Source: CAVXNP01 sp963763305 (GTDB taxonomy: Bacteria > Pseudomonadota > Gammaproteobacteria > Xanthomonadales > Rhodanobacteraceae). From it: a DNA stretch of 64,000 nt. Under the pieces are notes generated by a model that saw nothing but the letters and a program-made list of their open reading frames with translations, ran no database searches and was not told the DNA's origin. The stretch spans positions 3,038,001-3,102,000 of the forward strand of contig CAVXNP010000001.1 in NCBI GenBank assembly GCA_963763305.1, written 5' to 3'. Below, one piece after another: positions 7,608 through 15,236 of this stretch. Within the stretch, counting starts at the first letter, position 1, and each line of letters starts with the position of its first letter. A program made the position numbers and the translations under genes.

Positions 7608-8412
7608 TGCCGCTACCCACGGTCGCCAGGAACGCGTTCATGGCATCGCTGCTGGGCGCCGGCGCGCTCAGGTGTGGGCAGTGGCCCACGTTCTCGATGA
7701 TGCACAAGGTACTGTCGGGCAGCACCGCGTGCATGTATTCCCCCACGCTGCGCGGGGCGATCAGGTCGTCGCTGCATTGCAGGATCAGCGTCGGCGCCGC
7801 CAGCAGGGGCAGCTCGGCGCGATGGTCGGAAAGGAAGGTGGTGCGTGCGAAATGAGCGGCGATGTCCGGGTCGGTGCGACAGAAGCTGTTGGTCAGCTCC
7901 TGTGCCAGCTCCGGTTGTTCGGGCGCGCCCATGATCGCCGGCGCCATGGTGCTCGACCATCCCAGGTAATTGCCCTCGAGCGTCTCCAGCAACGAGTCGA
8001 TGTCGGCGCGACTGAAGCCACCGGTATAGCCCTCGTCGTTGATGTAGCAGGGGGACGGGCCGAGCATGATCTGGGCGGCGAACTGCCCGGGGCGCTTGAT
8101 CCCCGCCAGCATGCCGATCATTGCGCTGACCGAATGACCCACGAAGACCACCGGCCTGTCGGCAAACGCGTCCACAATCTCGATCACATCGTCGGCATGG
8201 CCCTGCAGCGAGGCGTATTTTCCAGGGTCGTAGGCGGACAGATCCGAGTTGCCGCTCCCGACCAGGTCGAACAGGATGGTCTGGTATCGGCCCGCGAACG
8301 CGGGGGCCAGCAGGCGCCACATGTTCTGGTCGCAACCGAAACCGTGCGCGAACACCAATGTAAGAGGGCCGTTGCCCTCGACCGTGACGTGGTGGCGTTG
8401 CTGGATAGACAA
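7594..8412 (-). CDS. RsbQ/KAI2-like alpha/beta hydrolase
   Basis: Closely resembles Bacillus RsbQ, the small hydrolase that works with the PAS phosphatase RsbP in energy-stress signalling, and the plant KAI2/D14 receptors of the same fold. Conserved blocks: FAHGFGCDQNMW (residues 21-32), LFDLVGSGNSDLSAYD (47-62), VGHSVSAMIGMLAGI with nucleophile S94, LGPSPCYIND, LQCSDDLIAP with the acid D215, and NVGHCPH with H244. With a TTG start (GGGAG 5 bases upstream) the length is 272, against 269 for RsbQ. GTG at 8445 or ATG at 8478 are alternative starts with poorer ribosome-binding sites. The gene precedes and overlaps the PAS kinase. I infer that it makes or binds a small hydrophobic ligand read by that kinase. 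Confidence 0.9.
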   Translation of the reverse strand: MSIQQRHHVTVEGNGPLTLVFAHGFGCDQNMWRLLAPAFAGRYQTILFDLVGSGNSDLSAYDPGKYASLQGHADDVIEIVDAFADRPVVFVGHSVSAMIGMLAGIKRPGQFAAQIMLGPSPCYINDEGYTGGFSRADIDSLLETLEGNYLGWSSTMAPAIMGAPEQPELAQELTNSFCRTDPDIAAHFARTTFLSDHRAELPLLAAPTLILQCSDDLIAPRSVGEYMHAVLPDSTLCIIENVGHCPHLSAPAPSSDAMNAFLATVGSGSGVA

Positions 8413-8839
8413 GCTGGCTCCCGGATGGCCGACGTCGAACGACACTCGGCAAGGCTGTGGAACACGCGAGCATGCCATAGTTGGCGCCCATGCCGCTCGA
8501 TTGCCGGGACAATGACCGGCGCCGGCGGCGACGGTCCTGACCCACCATGGGATAGCTGGCCAGGTCCTGTCCAGGGATGAGCTCACGGCCTGTACAAGAC
8601 CGGGCCAGGTCGCACGAGCCCGTTGGTTCCTCCAGGCGCCTGCTTTTCCACGTTTGGCAGCAGTAGAGCAGCGCCGGACGAACGGCCCACCGTTGTGCCC
8701 AGCCGAATCGGCAGCGAGCCTTCGGGAAACATCCACCGATGGTTGCCGGCAACGCGGAAAAGGGGCGGGTACGGAGCCCTGCACACCTCCTTCATGACGG
8801 CGCGGGCAACGTCGCGGTTCCTCACTCCCGGTAACGACC
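8413..8839. other. Divergent intergenic region
   Basis: Lies between the hydrolase-kinase operon (leftward) and the hemerythrin gene (rightward). Both promoters should be here, but I find no consensus pair. If the longer hydrolase starts are used, up to 66 bp at the left are coding. Confidence 0.5.
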
Positions 8840-9298
8840 ATGGACGCCATCGCGCTGCTCACGAAAGACCACCAGGCGGTAAAGAAGATGCTCGAAGACC
8901 TCGCTGACACCACGCCCCGCGCGGTCAAGACGCGCACCGACTTGCTGGAGAAGATTGCCGCCGCGCTGAAGGCGCACACGACGATCGAGGAGGAGATCTT
9001 CTACCCGGCGTTCAAGCAGCAGGGCGGCAAGTCCGACGATGCCAGGATGTTCTTCGAAGCCATCGAAGAACACCGGGCAGCTGGCGATCTGGTGCTTCCC
9101 GATCTGCAGGCAGCCGAAGTCGACAGCGACGTGTTCTCCGGCCGCGCCAAGGTGCTCAAGGAGCTGGTGACCCATCATGCCGACGAAGAGGAGGAAGAAA
9201 TGTTCCCGCGCGCGCGGGAGGTGTTCAGCCAATCGGAGCTGGACGAGCTTGGCCGCAAGATGGATGCGCGCAAGAAGGAACTGCTTCAGGAAGGTTGA
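8840..9298 (+). CDS. Hemerythrin HHE-domain protein
   Basis: A 152-residue four-helix protein with the hemerythrin-like cation-binding pattern. Candidate iron ligands are H11 (LLTKDHQAVKKM), H46 and E50 (KAHTTIEEEIFYPAF), H78 (EAIEEHRA), and H112/H113 with E117 (LVTHHADEEEEEMFP). It is cytoplasmic, with no signal peptide, and would bind a di-iron centre. Relatives sense or buffer oxygen, nitric oxide or iron. The ATG opens MDAIALLTKDHQ, the normal N-terminus of the family; the ribosome-binding site is weak. A single gene, divergent from the RsbQ-like operon. The oxygen/NO link fits the ANR-type boxes in the window, but none lies directly upstream. Confidence 0.92.
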   Translation: MDAIALLTKDHQAVKKMLEDLADTTPRAVKTRTDLLEKIAAALKAHTTIEEEIFYPAFKQQGGKSDDARMFFEAIEEHRAAGDLVLPDLQAAEVDSDVFSGRAKVLKELVTHHADEEEEEMFPRAREVFSQSELDELGRKMDARKKELLQEG

Positions 9299-9605
9299 CC
9301 TTTGGCGACAGGGTCGCGGGGACGGAGCGCCGCCAGGCAGGCTCTCGCTGACGACGGCCAACCGCCTGGCCATGGGGCCCGCGACGTGGAACGGCCACCT
9401 CGGGTTCCGCTTGGGGGGATGGGCGAGTAGGCACGACCGCCTCCGTGTCGCCCACCCAACCGGCACCGCAGATGCCCGTCGCCGAGCGCGGTCGCGCGAC
9501 GCTGGAAGCATCCCGGATCGAGCTGGACGATCAATCGGCCACCGGGGTGTCCGGCAGCTTCGGCCTGGCTTGCAGCAACCCCCTCCGGCTACGTCGCCGT
9601 GCGCT
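9299..9605. other. Convergent intergenic region, nothing recognised
   Basis: Between the ends of the hemerythrin and MtfA-like genes. Open frames here lack starts and family resemblance. Confidence 0.6.
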
Positions 9606-10361
9606 TCACAGCGGGTGCTGCCGGTAGAACTGCGCAAGCTGCCGATAGACCTCCGGCAGGTGCTGGCGCAACGTCGCCGGCGCCTCGAAAAACTGCTCGC
9701 TGGCAACCGCGAAGAATTCGGCTGGACTCTCGAGCGCATACCGGTCGATCGGCAGGTCGGCCCCGTTGCGTTGCTCCTCCTGCAGGCGATCCCATGCGCT
9801 CGAGAAGGTCTTCCACCAAACGCGGCGATCCATGCGCCGGTGCAACGGCGGAAAGCCGTTGGCGTCGCCGTTGAGCATGTCCAGCTTGTGTGCCATCTCG
9901 TGGACGACCACGTTGTGCCCCGGCTTCCTGCCGGCATGCAGGACGTCCGCCCACGATACGATCACTGGCCCGCGCCCCCAGGCCTCGCCGGCCATCGCGG
10001 CATCGTTCTGGTGGACCACGCCGGCTGCATCGGTCTGGGCGCGACGGGGAATGAACGCGTCCGGGTACACGATGACGCTGTGCCAACCGTCGTACCAGCC
10101 AAGGCCCAGCTTCAGGATCGGCACGCACGCGTGGGTCGCAAGCAACACCCGGTCGGCGTCGTCGAGCTGCAATCCCTTGACCGGTTCCAGCGACTTGCGC
10201 TCCAGGAACAAGGTGGCCAGTACCCGCAGCGTGGCCTGGTCCGAGGCGCCAAGTCGTCTTGCCGGGGCGCAGCGCCGGAGCGCGTCCTGCCAGAGCACTT
10301 CCGCGATGGGATGGCGGGCCACGGTACGACGTATGCGCCACTCTCTGATTTTCTTGAACAT
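9606..10361 (-). CDS. mtfA: MtfA-like zinc-dependent peptidase (M90)
   Basis: A 251-residue protein matching the MtfA family, which in E. coli (265 residues) binds the repressor Mlc and has aminopeptidase activity. The zinc motif HEMAH is at 154-158 in VVVHEMAHKLDMLNG; downstream ESPAEFFAVASEQFFE supplies the expected acidic ligand region. Other family blocks are GWHSVIVYPDAF and GPVIVSWADV. The start MFKKIREWRIRR is typical for the family; its ribosome-binding site is poor. It is cytoplasmic and monocistronic, convergent with the hemerythrin gene. A role in sugar-uptake control is known for the enterobacterial protein and is only a guess here. Confidence 0.92.
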   Translation of the reverse strand: MFKKIREWRIRRTVARHPIAEVLWQDALRRCAPARRLGASDQATLRVLATLFLERKSLEPVKGLQLDDADRVLLATHACVPILKLGLGWYDGWHSVIVYPDAFIPRRAQTDAAGVVHQNDAAMAGEAWGRGPVIVSWADVLHAGRKPGHNVVVHEMAHKLDMLNGDANGFPPLHRRMDRRVWWKTFSSAWDRLQEEQRNGADLPIDRYALESPAEFFAVASEQFFEAPATLRQHLPEVYRQLAQFYRQHPL

Positions 10362-10691
10362 GGCCACGTGCTGGCGGGTGTCACACAGACAATCGGGGCG
10401 GACGCGTCCTTTCTCAACAGACTGGACGGGCCCGTTCCTGTCGTGGAAGGGCGTGACGCACCCGCTTGCAGCCAGCCTGACGCGGACCGGCCCGTGATGG
10501 TCGCTTGACCGGGCGCCCACGCCGCCCATGCCAGAATGCGCGCCCGTCGTTGACGCCGAGGCGCCCGGAACATTGCGAGGAACCGCCGTGGACCACGTGA
10601 AGTTCGATAGCTTGCGGCCGCTTGCGCGAAGTCGCGCTCGGCGCAAACGCCGGCCAGCGCGCGTTTGCGCGCCAGTGATCGAGGCGGCGCC
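10362..10691. other. Divergent intergenic region
   Basis: Between the mtfA-like gene and the potassium channel. No further gene is supported and no clear promoter is seen. GAGG for the channel start lies at the right end. Confidence 0.55.
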
Positions 10692-11132
10692 GTGGGCCTG
10701 ATCCTGGGACTGGGCGCGTTGCTGGTTGCCAGCACTGCATTGATCCATGGCTTGCTGCTGGCTCCTGCGATCAGCTCACTGGGCAGGGCGCGGTTGCATC
10801 GGGCCGGCAGGCTTTGTGCGGCGGGTTTGCTGATGGTGGCCGCGCAGCTGGTCGAGGCGGCGCTTTACGGCGGCGCGTTCGTGCTGGGAGCGGCCCATGG
10901 GCTGGGGAACTTCGCGCAGACCGATGGGCCCATGCACTGGTTCGACTATCTCACCTTTTCGCTGGTCAACTACACCACGCTGGGGCTGGGCGACATCTAT
11001 CCGCGCGGACCGCTGCGTCTGCTGGCGGGCATCGAGGCCTCCAACGGATTTCTCATGATCAGCTGTTCGGCCGGCTTCCTGCATCGCCTGATGGCACAGC
11101 CACTGCCCCCGATCCCGCGAAGGGACCCGTAG
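10692..11132 (+). CDS. Two-pore-helix potassium channel family protein
   Basis: A 146-residue inner-membrane protein. Hydrophobic segments lie at about 1-28, 42-68 and 107-130. The selectivity-filter segment is NYTTLGLGDIYP (residues 93-104), the form seen in bacterial ion-channel (Ion_trans_2) proteins in place of TVGYGD. The upstream helix carries LTFSLVNY, as in pore helices. The GTG start is chosen because GAGG sits 7 bases before it; an in-frame TTG 27 bases upstream has none. No cytosolic regulatory (RCK) domain follows. Probable role: K+ or other monovalent cation conductance. It stands alone and is followed by a hairpin. Confidence 0.85.
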   Translation: MGLILGLGALLVASTALIHGLLLAPAISSLGRARLHRAGRLCAAGLLMVAAQLVEAALYGGAFVLGAAHGLGNFAQTDGPMHWFDYLTFSLVNYTTLGLGDIYPRGPLRLLAGIEASNGFLMISCSAGFLHRLMAQPLPPIPRRDP

Positions 11133-11155
11133 GGCGGCCTCGACCGAACGAAGAA

Positions 11156-11176
11156 GCGGAGCCCGATCGGCTCCGC
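11156..11176. terminator. GC hairpin after the channel gene
   Basis: GCGGAGCC-CGATC-GGCTCCGC is a perfect 8-bp stem with a 5-base loop, just past the channel stop and facing the EF-hand relic on the other strand. There is no T-run, so terminator function is tentative. Confidence 0.5.
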
Positions 11177-11189
11177 TCCGAAGTACGCG

Positions 11190-11294
11190 TCAGTTGTCGA
11201 ACCAGTTGATGCCTTCGTCGTACTCGTCGTCGTTCAGGCCGAGATCGTCGTTGGCGTCCCAGGTGTTGTAGATGCCATCGCTGAATTCATTGGG
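11190..11294 (-). pseudogene. C-terminal relic of an EF-hand protein
   Basis: The last 34 codons before the stop read FSDGIYNTWDANDD then LGLNDDEYDEGINWF. DANDDLGLNDDE fits a 12-residue EF-hand calcium loop (acidic or Asn at 1, 3 and 5, Glu at 12), with the usual Gly at position 6 replaced by Leu. Upstream the same frame turns into low-quality basic sequence without any helix-loop-helix unit or start codon. Secreted EF-hand proteins of this group normally carry several loops over 100-200 residues. This looks like the tail of such a gene after loss of its 5' part. A very short expressed peptide cannot be ruled out. Confidence 0.5.
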
Positions 11295-11764
11295 AAAAAT
11301 GGTGCTCCCGCGATGCAGCCCTTCCGGCCACTGTTCCCATGATCGCTGCGAACCACTTCCAGCGATGCCGGGCCGGGATCGAGATCGCGTCACAACATGC
11401 AGGGGCGTGCCGGGCCGGCGGATGGACAGTGGACCAGGGCCGCCAGTGCCGTATCGGCCGTGTGGGAGACCGGTACGGTCACCGCACCGTTCCTGCAACT
11501 TGCCGGTCCGGTGAGCACCGCACCAGGAAACGCCCGGATCCCGGCGTTGACACGCCGTACCAATCGCCTGTGCGACAACGACCAGCGAGGCGCGCCGCTA
11601 TGCATCTGACGGCTGCCGATCGCGCTCGGCGTTGTTGCAGGGCGCGTCGGTCGGATCTCGCACCTGTCGGCGCGGCTGCCGCGCTCGCGGCAAGGCCGAT
11701 CAGGGCAGCCACGGTTCGATCGCCTTTCCAGTGAATCTCGCCACCGTTGCCATCTGTCCGCTCG
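11295..11764. other. Intergenic, nothing recognised
   Basis: A 470-bp gap between the EF-hand relic and the FUSC operon. It probably contains the eroded 5' part of the EF-hand gene and the promoter of the efflux operon. No motif is clear enough to name. Confidence 0.55.
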
Positions 11765-13903
11765 ATGCCCGCCCAGCCTTCCATCGCCCATGCAACGCAC
11801 GCCCCGGTACCGCCCGCCACGGCGTGGCGGATCTGGATGGGGGATGTGCTGGCCGGCGAAGGGCGGGCATGGATCTTCGTGGCCAAGTCGCTGCTGGCGA
11901 TCTATCTGGCCGCCTGGCTGGCGATGTGGCTGCGGCTGGAGCGGCCCTCGACCAGCATGATCACGGTGGCGATCGTGATGCACCCGCACAGCGGCATGGT
12001 GCTGGCCAAGAGCTTCTACCGCACGCTGGGCACGCTGGCCGGGAGCGCCGCGGGGCTGGCCCTGCTGGCCGCGTTTCCGCAACAGCGCGAGCTGTTCCTG
12101 GCGAGCCTCTCGGTATGGGTGGCGCTGTGCTCCGGCGGCGCGCTGCTGTACCGCAACTTCATGGCCTACGGGTTCCTGCTGGCCGGTTACACGGCGGCGA
12201 TCGTCACCCTGCCGGTCATCGGCCAGCCGTTGCATGTGTTCGACTCGGCGGTGATGCGCGTGAGCGAGGTACTGCTGGGCATTGCCGTGGCCGGCGTGGT
12301 CAGCGACCTGGTGCTGCCCGAGCGCCTGCGCGCGGTGCTGCGCCACGGTGCGCGGGAACGCTTCGTGCAGTTCGTCGATTTCGTCCGCGGCAGTACCGGC
12401 GGCGGCATCGACCGCGCGCAGATGGAGCGGGCGCATCTGGCAGCGGTACGCGCCGTGGTGCAACTGGAGGACTTGCGCGCCTCGGTGGCGTTCGAGGATC
12501 CGGAGGCGCGCGCGCGCAGCCTCCGCGTGCGCCTGCTCAACCAGCGCTATATGGCGGCGTCGACCAGCTTCCACTCGCTGCATCACCTGATCAACCGGCT
12601 TTACCGTGCCGGTCGCACGCAGGTGGGCGAGGCGCTGGTCGCGCTCAATCGGCCGGTTGGCGAGGCGTTGGCGCCGGTTGATCCTTCGCAGCAGTACGAG
12701 CCGGCGGTGCTGGCCGCCCGCCTGGACGAGACGGTGGCGCGGCTGCCTGGGCTGGCGATGCAGTTGCGCGCGCCCCTGGCGGATCCCGACGCGCAACTGG
12801 AGTTCGATGCCGGCGCAGCGCTGACCCGGCGTTTCGCCGGCGAGATCCACGCCTTCAGCACCATGCAGGCGGCCTTGCGCAGTGGCCGGCGCCTGGGCGG
12901 CAGCGTCGAACGGGTGCACTTCCGCCGCGGCAACGACCTCGCCGGCGCCGGCGTAGCCTGGCTGCGCACGTTCCTGACCATGGCCGCGCTCAGTGCGCTG
13001 TGGCTGGCCAGTGGCTGGGCGTTCGGCGCCAGCGCGATGCTGCTGGCGACCATCTTCAGCGGGTTGCTGGCCGGCTCGCCGACGCCGGTGGCGGCGGCCA
13101 CGCGCACCCTCCATGGCTACGCCGCCGGCATGATGGCGGCGTTCGTGGTGGTATTCGGGCTCCTGCCGGGCAGCAACAGCTTTCCCATGCTGATCTGCGC
13201 CAGTGCGCCGCTGCTGGCGATCGGCCCGTACCTGAGCACCCGTGCCGGCCTGCCTGGTGTGGGGGCGGGCTACACGTTGGGGTTCGTCTACATCCTGGCG
13301 CTGAACAATCCGATGGCGTACGACCCGGTGCGCTTCCTCAACGATGCGGTTGCGCAGCTGGTCGGGCTGGCCCTGTCCGGCGTGGCGTTCGTGGTGGTGC
13401 CCGCGGTGACCGGCACCGGCTGGCAGCGGCGCCGACAATTGCGTCGCTTGCGCGAGCAGGTGGCACTGGCTGCGAGCGCACCGCTGGCCGGATTGAGCCA
13501 TCGCTTCGAGAGCGTCAGCCGAGACCTGTTCCAGCAGGTGGTTGGTCATACCCGTCCAGGCAGCGCCGAGTCGCGCGACCTGCTCGCCTGGGCGCTGGCG
13601 GTGCAGGAGACGGGCCGGGCGGTGATCGAGCTGCGTCAGGACCTGGCGTCGGGCACCTTGCGGGGGCAGGCGCGTGCCGCCGCCGACGCCGCCGTGCAGG
13701 CGGTGGCATGGCTGTACCGGGCGCCGGATGCGCCGGCCTGGCGGGCGGCGGACCGCGCGGTGGCGCAGGCGATCGACGCTACCGCGCACGCTCCCGCGGT
13801 ACGCAATCACCTGTTCCAGCTGCGCACGGCCTTGCGCGACGAGGATTCGCCCGTGGGCGAGCGCGCGTCGAATGAACCGCCGGAGACCGCCAATGCCGCT
13901 TGA
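11765..13903 (+). CDS. FUSC family efflux permease (AaeB/YccS-like)
   Basis: A 712-residue inner-membrane protein with the duplicated fusaric-acid-resistance architecture: an N-terminal bundle of about six helices (residues 28-180, WIFVAKSLLAIYLAAWLAMW onward), a long cytosolic part (190-390), and a second bundle (395-530, TFLTMAALSALWLASGWAFG, then GYAAGMMAAFVVVFGLLPG) with a helical C-terminal tail. In E. coli AaeB exports aromatic carboxylic acids together with the fusion protein AaeA. The next two genes encode the DUF1656 and HlyD partners, overlapping or closely spaced, so this is the first gene of a three-gene efflux operon. The start is the ATG at MPAQPSIAHA; its ribosome-binding site is weak, and an upstream TTG adds six residues. 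Confidence 0.92.
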   Translation: MPAQPSIAHATHAPVPPATAWRIWMGDVLAGEGRAWIFVAKSLLAIYLAAWLAMWLRLERPSTSMITVAIVMHPHSGMVLAKSFYRTLGTLAGSAAGLALLAAFPQQRELFLASLSVWVALCSGGALLYRNFMAYGFLLAGYTAAIVTLPVIGQPLHVFDSAVMRVSEVLLGIAVAGVVSDLVLPERLRAVLRHGARERFVQFVDFVRGSTGGGIDRAQMERAHLAAVRAVVQLEDLRASVAFEDPEARARSLRVRLLNQRYMAASTSFHSLHHLINRLYRAGRTQVGEALVALNRPVGEALAPVDPSQQYEPAVLAARLDETVARLPGLAMQLRAPLADPDAQLEFDAGAALTRRFAGEIHAFSTMQAALRSGRRLGGSVERVHFRRGNDLAGAGVAWLRTFLTMAALSALWLASGWAFGASAMLLATIFSGLLAGSPTPVAAATRTLHGYAAGMMAAFVVVFGLLPGSNSFPMLICASAPLLAIGPYLSTRAGLPGVGAGYTLGFVYILALNNPMAYDPVRFLNDAVAQLVGLALSGVAFVVVPAVTGTGWQRRRQLRRLREQVALAASAPLAGLSHRFESVSRDLFQQVVGHTRPGSAESRDLLAWALAVQETGRAVIELRQDLASGTLRGQARAAADAAVQAVAWLYRAPDAPAWRAADRAVAQAIDATAHAPAVRNHLFQLRTALRDEDSPVGERASNEPPETANAA

Positions 13904-14093
13904 GATCGCCTTCTATGGAGTGTTGCTGCCGGGACTGTTGCCGGTCCTTGTCGGTTGCCTGCTGCTGATGGTCTGGCTGGACCTGCTCATCGGGCGGCTC
14001 GGCCTGTATCGGCGGGTGTGGCATCCGTCGTTGTTCCGCCTGGCCCTGTTCGTCTGCCTGTTCAGCGCGGCCGGGCTGTTGTTGATCCGATGA
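13893..14093 (+). CDS. DUF1656 small membrane protein (AaeX-like)
   Basis: A 66-residue protein with two hydrophobic helices (YGVLLPGLLPVLVGCLLLMV at about 7-26, and LFRLALFVCLFSAAGLLLI at 46-64) separated by a short basic loop, the normal DUF1656/AaeX form. GGAG lies 7-8 bases before the ATG, inside the preceding gene, and the reading frames overlap by 11 bp, so translation is coupled to the FUSC permease. The role of AaeX-type proteins in the pump is not settled; they always travel with the FUSC and HlyD genes. Confidence 0.92.
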   Translation: MPLEIAFYGVLLPGLLPVLVGCLLLMVWLDLLIGRLGLYRRVWHPSLFRLALFVCLFSAAGLLLIR

Positions 14094-14109
14094 ACGGAGC
14101 CGCCCGACC

Positions 14110-15138
14110 ATGACCCCATCGATCCCGTCCTCCGCATCGCGATGGCCCGCCGCCCTGCGCTTCCTGCTCACCGCATCGGTGGTGCTGGCAGCCGCCCTGC
14201 TTGGACGCGCGTTGTGGCAGCACTACCTGTACGCACCGTGGACCCGCGATGGCCGCGTGCGCGCCGAGGTGGTTCGCGTGGCGCCGGATGTGTCCGGGCT
14301 GGTCAGCGCGGTGGCGGTGCGCGACAACCAGCAGGTGCATCGGGGCGAGCTGCTGTTCCGGATCGACCCGACCCGCTTCCGTTACGCGGTGGACCAGGCG
14401 CAGGCCAACCTTGCCGCGGCCAAGGCCGGTGCCCGGGCGGCCGGCGCCAACATCAGCGCGGCGCTGGCCAGTGCTGCGGCGCGGCGCGAGGAATACCGCA
14501 TGCGCCAGTCGCAGGCGCAGCGCCGGCGGCGCCTGGGCAGCGTGATCTCACAGGAGGCGCGCAGCGATGCCGCGGCCAGCGCCAACGCGGCGCGTGCCAG
14601 CTGGCGCCAGGCACAGGCCGGCGGCCACCAGGCCAGCGCCACTCAGCAACAGGCCGCCGCAGCGGTGGAGCAGGCACAGGTCGCCCTCGATCGTGCCCGG
14701 CTCGACCTGGAACGCACCGAGGTGCGCGCGCCGGTGGACGGTTACGTCACCAACCTGGACATCCGTGCCGGCGACTACGCCGCCGCCGGCACGCCCCGCC
14801 TGGCCCTGATCGACAGCCACAGCTATTACCTGTACGGCTATTTCGAGGAAACCAAACTGCCGCAACTGCACGTCGGCGACCCGGTCGACATCCGGCTGCT
14901 GGCCGGCGGCCTGCAGCTGAAGGGCACCATCACCGGCATCGCGCGCGGGGTGGCCGACCGGGACAATCCCGCGGGAGGCAATCTGCTGGCCGAGGTCAAT
15001 CCCACCTTCAACTGGGTCCGGCTGGCGCAGCGGGTGCCGGTCCGCATCGCCATCGACAGCGCCCACCTGCCGCCGGACACGGTGCTGGCCGCCGGCATGA
15101 CCGCGACTATCGAGGTGCATCCGCGCAAGGGTCGGTGA
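14110..15138 (+). CDS. HlyD/EmrA-type membrane fusion protein of the FUSC efflux operon
   Basis: A 342-residue periplasmic adaptor anchored by one N-terminal helix (about 16-34, LRFLLTASVVLAAALLG). It has a biotinyl-lipoyl half motif (VAPDVSGLVSAVAVRDNQQV, 57-76), an Ala/Gln-rich coiled-coil hairpin (about 95-200), a second lipoyl half (RAPVDGYVTNLDIRAGDYA), and a beta-barrel domain with YLYGYFEETKL and a final GMTATIEVHP. It would link the FUSC permease to an outer-membrane channel, as AaeA does; no TolC-like gene is in the window. GGAG precedes the ATG by about 11 bases, and the gene begins 16 bp after the DUF1656 stop. Confidence 0.94.
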   Translation: MTPSIPSSASRWPAALRFLLTASVVLAAALLGRALWQHYLYAPWTRDGRVRAEVVRVAPDVSGLVSAVAVRDNQQVHRGELLFRIDPTRFRYAVDQAQANLAAAKAGARAAGANISAALASAAARREEYRMRQSQAQRRRRLGSVISQEARSDAAASANAARASWRQAQAGGHQASATQQQAAAAVEQAQVALDRARLDLERTEVRAPVDGYVTNLDIRAGDYAAAGTPRLALIDSHSYYLYGYFEETKLPQLHVGDPVDIRLLAGGLQLKGTITGIARGVADRDNPAGGNLLAEVNPTFNWVRLAQRVPVRIAIDSAHLPPDTVLAAGMTATIEVHPRKGR

Positions 15139-15222
15139 GGGGCGAGGGGCGAGTGGCGAGTGGCGAGTGGCGAGGGGCGAGTGGCGAGGCGCGAGGCGCG
15201 AGGCGAGAGGCGCGAGGGGAGG
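15139..15222. repeat. Heptanucleotide tandem repeat (GGCGAGK)
   Basis: About eleven imperfect 7-bp units of GGCGAGT, GGCGAGG and CGCGAGG follow directly after the HlyD stop codon and end just before the AsmA stop. The first units are nearly identical and the last ones degenerate. Such simple repeats mutate by slippage; here it lies between two convergent genes and is not coding. Confidence 0.9.
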
Positions 15223-15236
15223 TGACCGGCGCCGGC

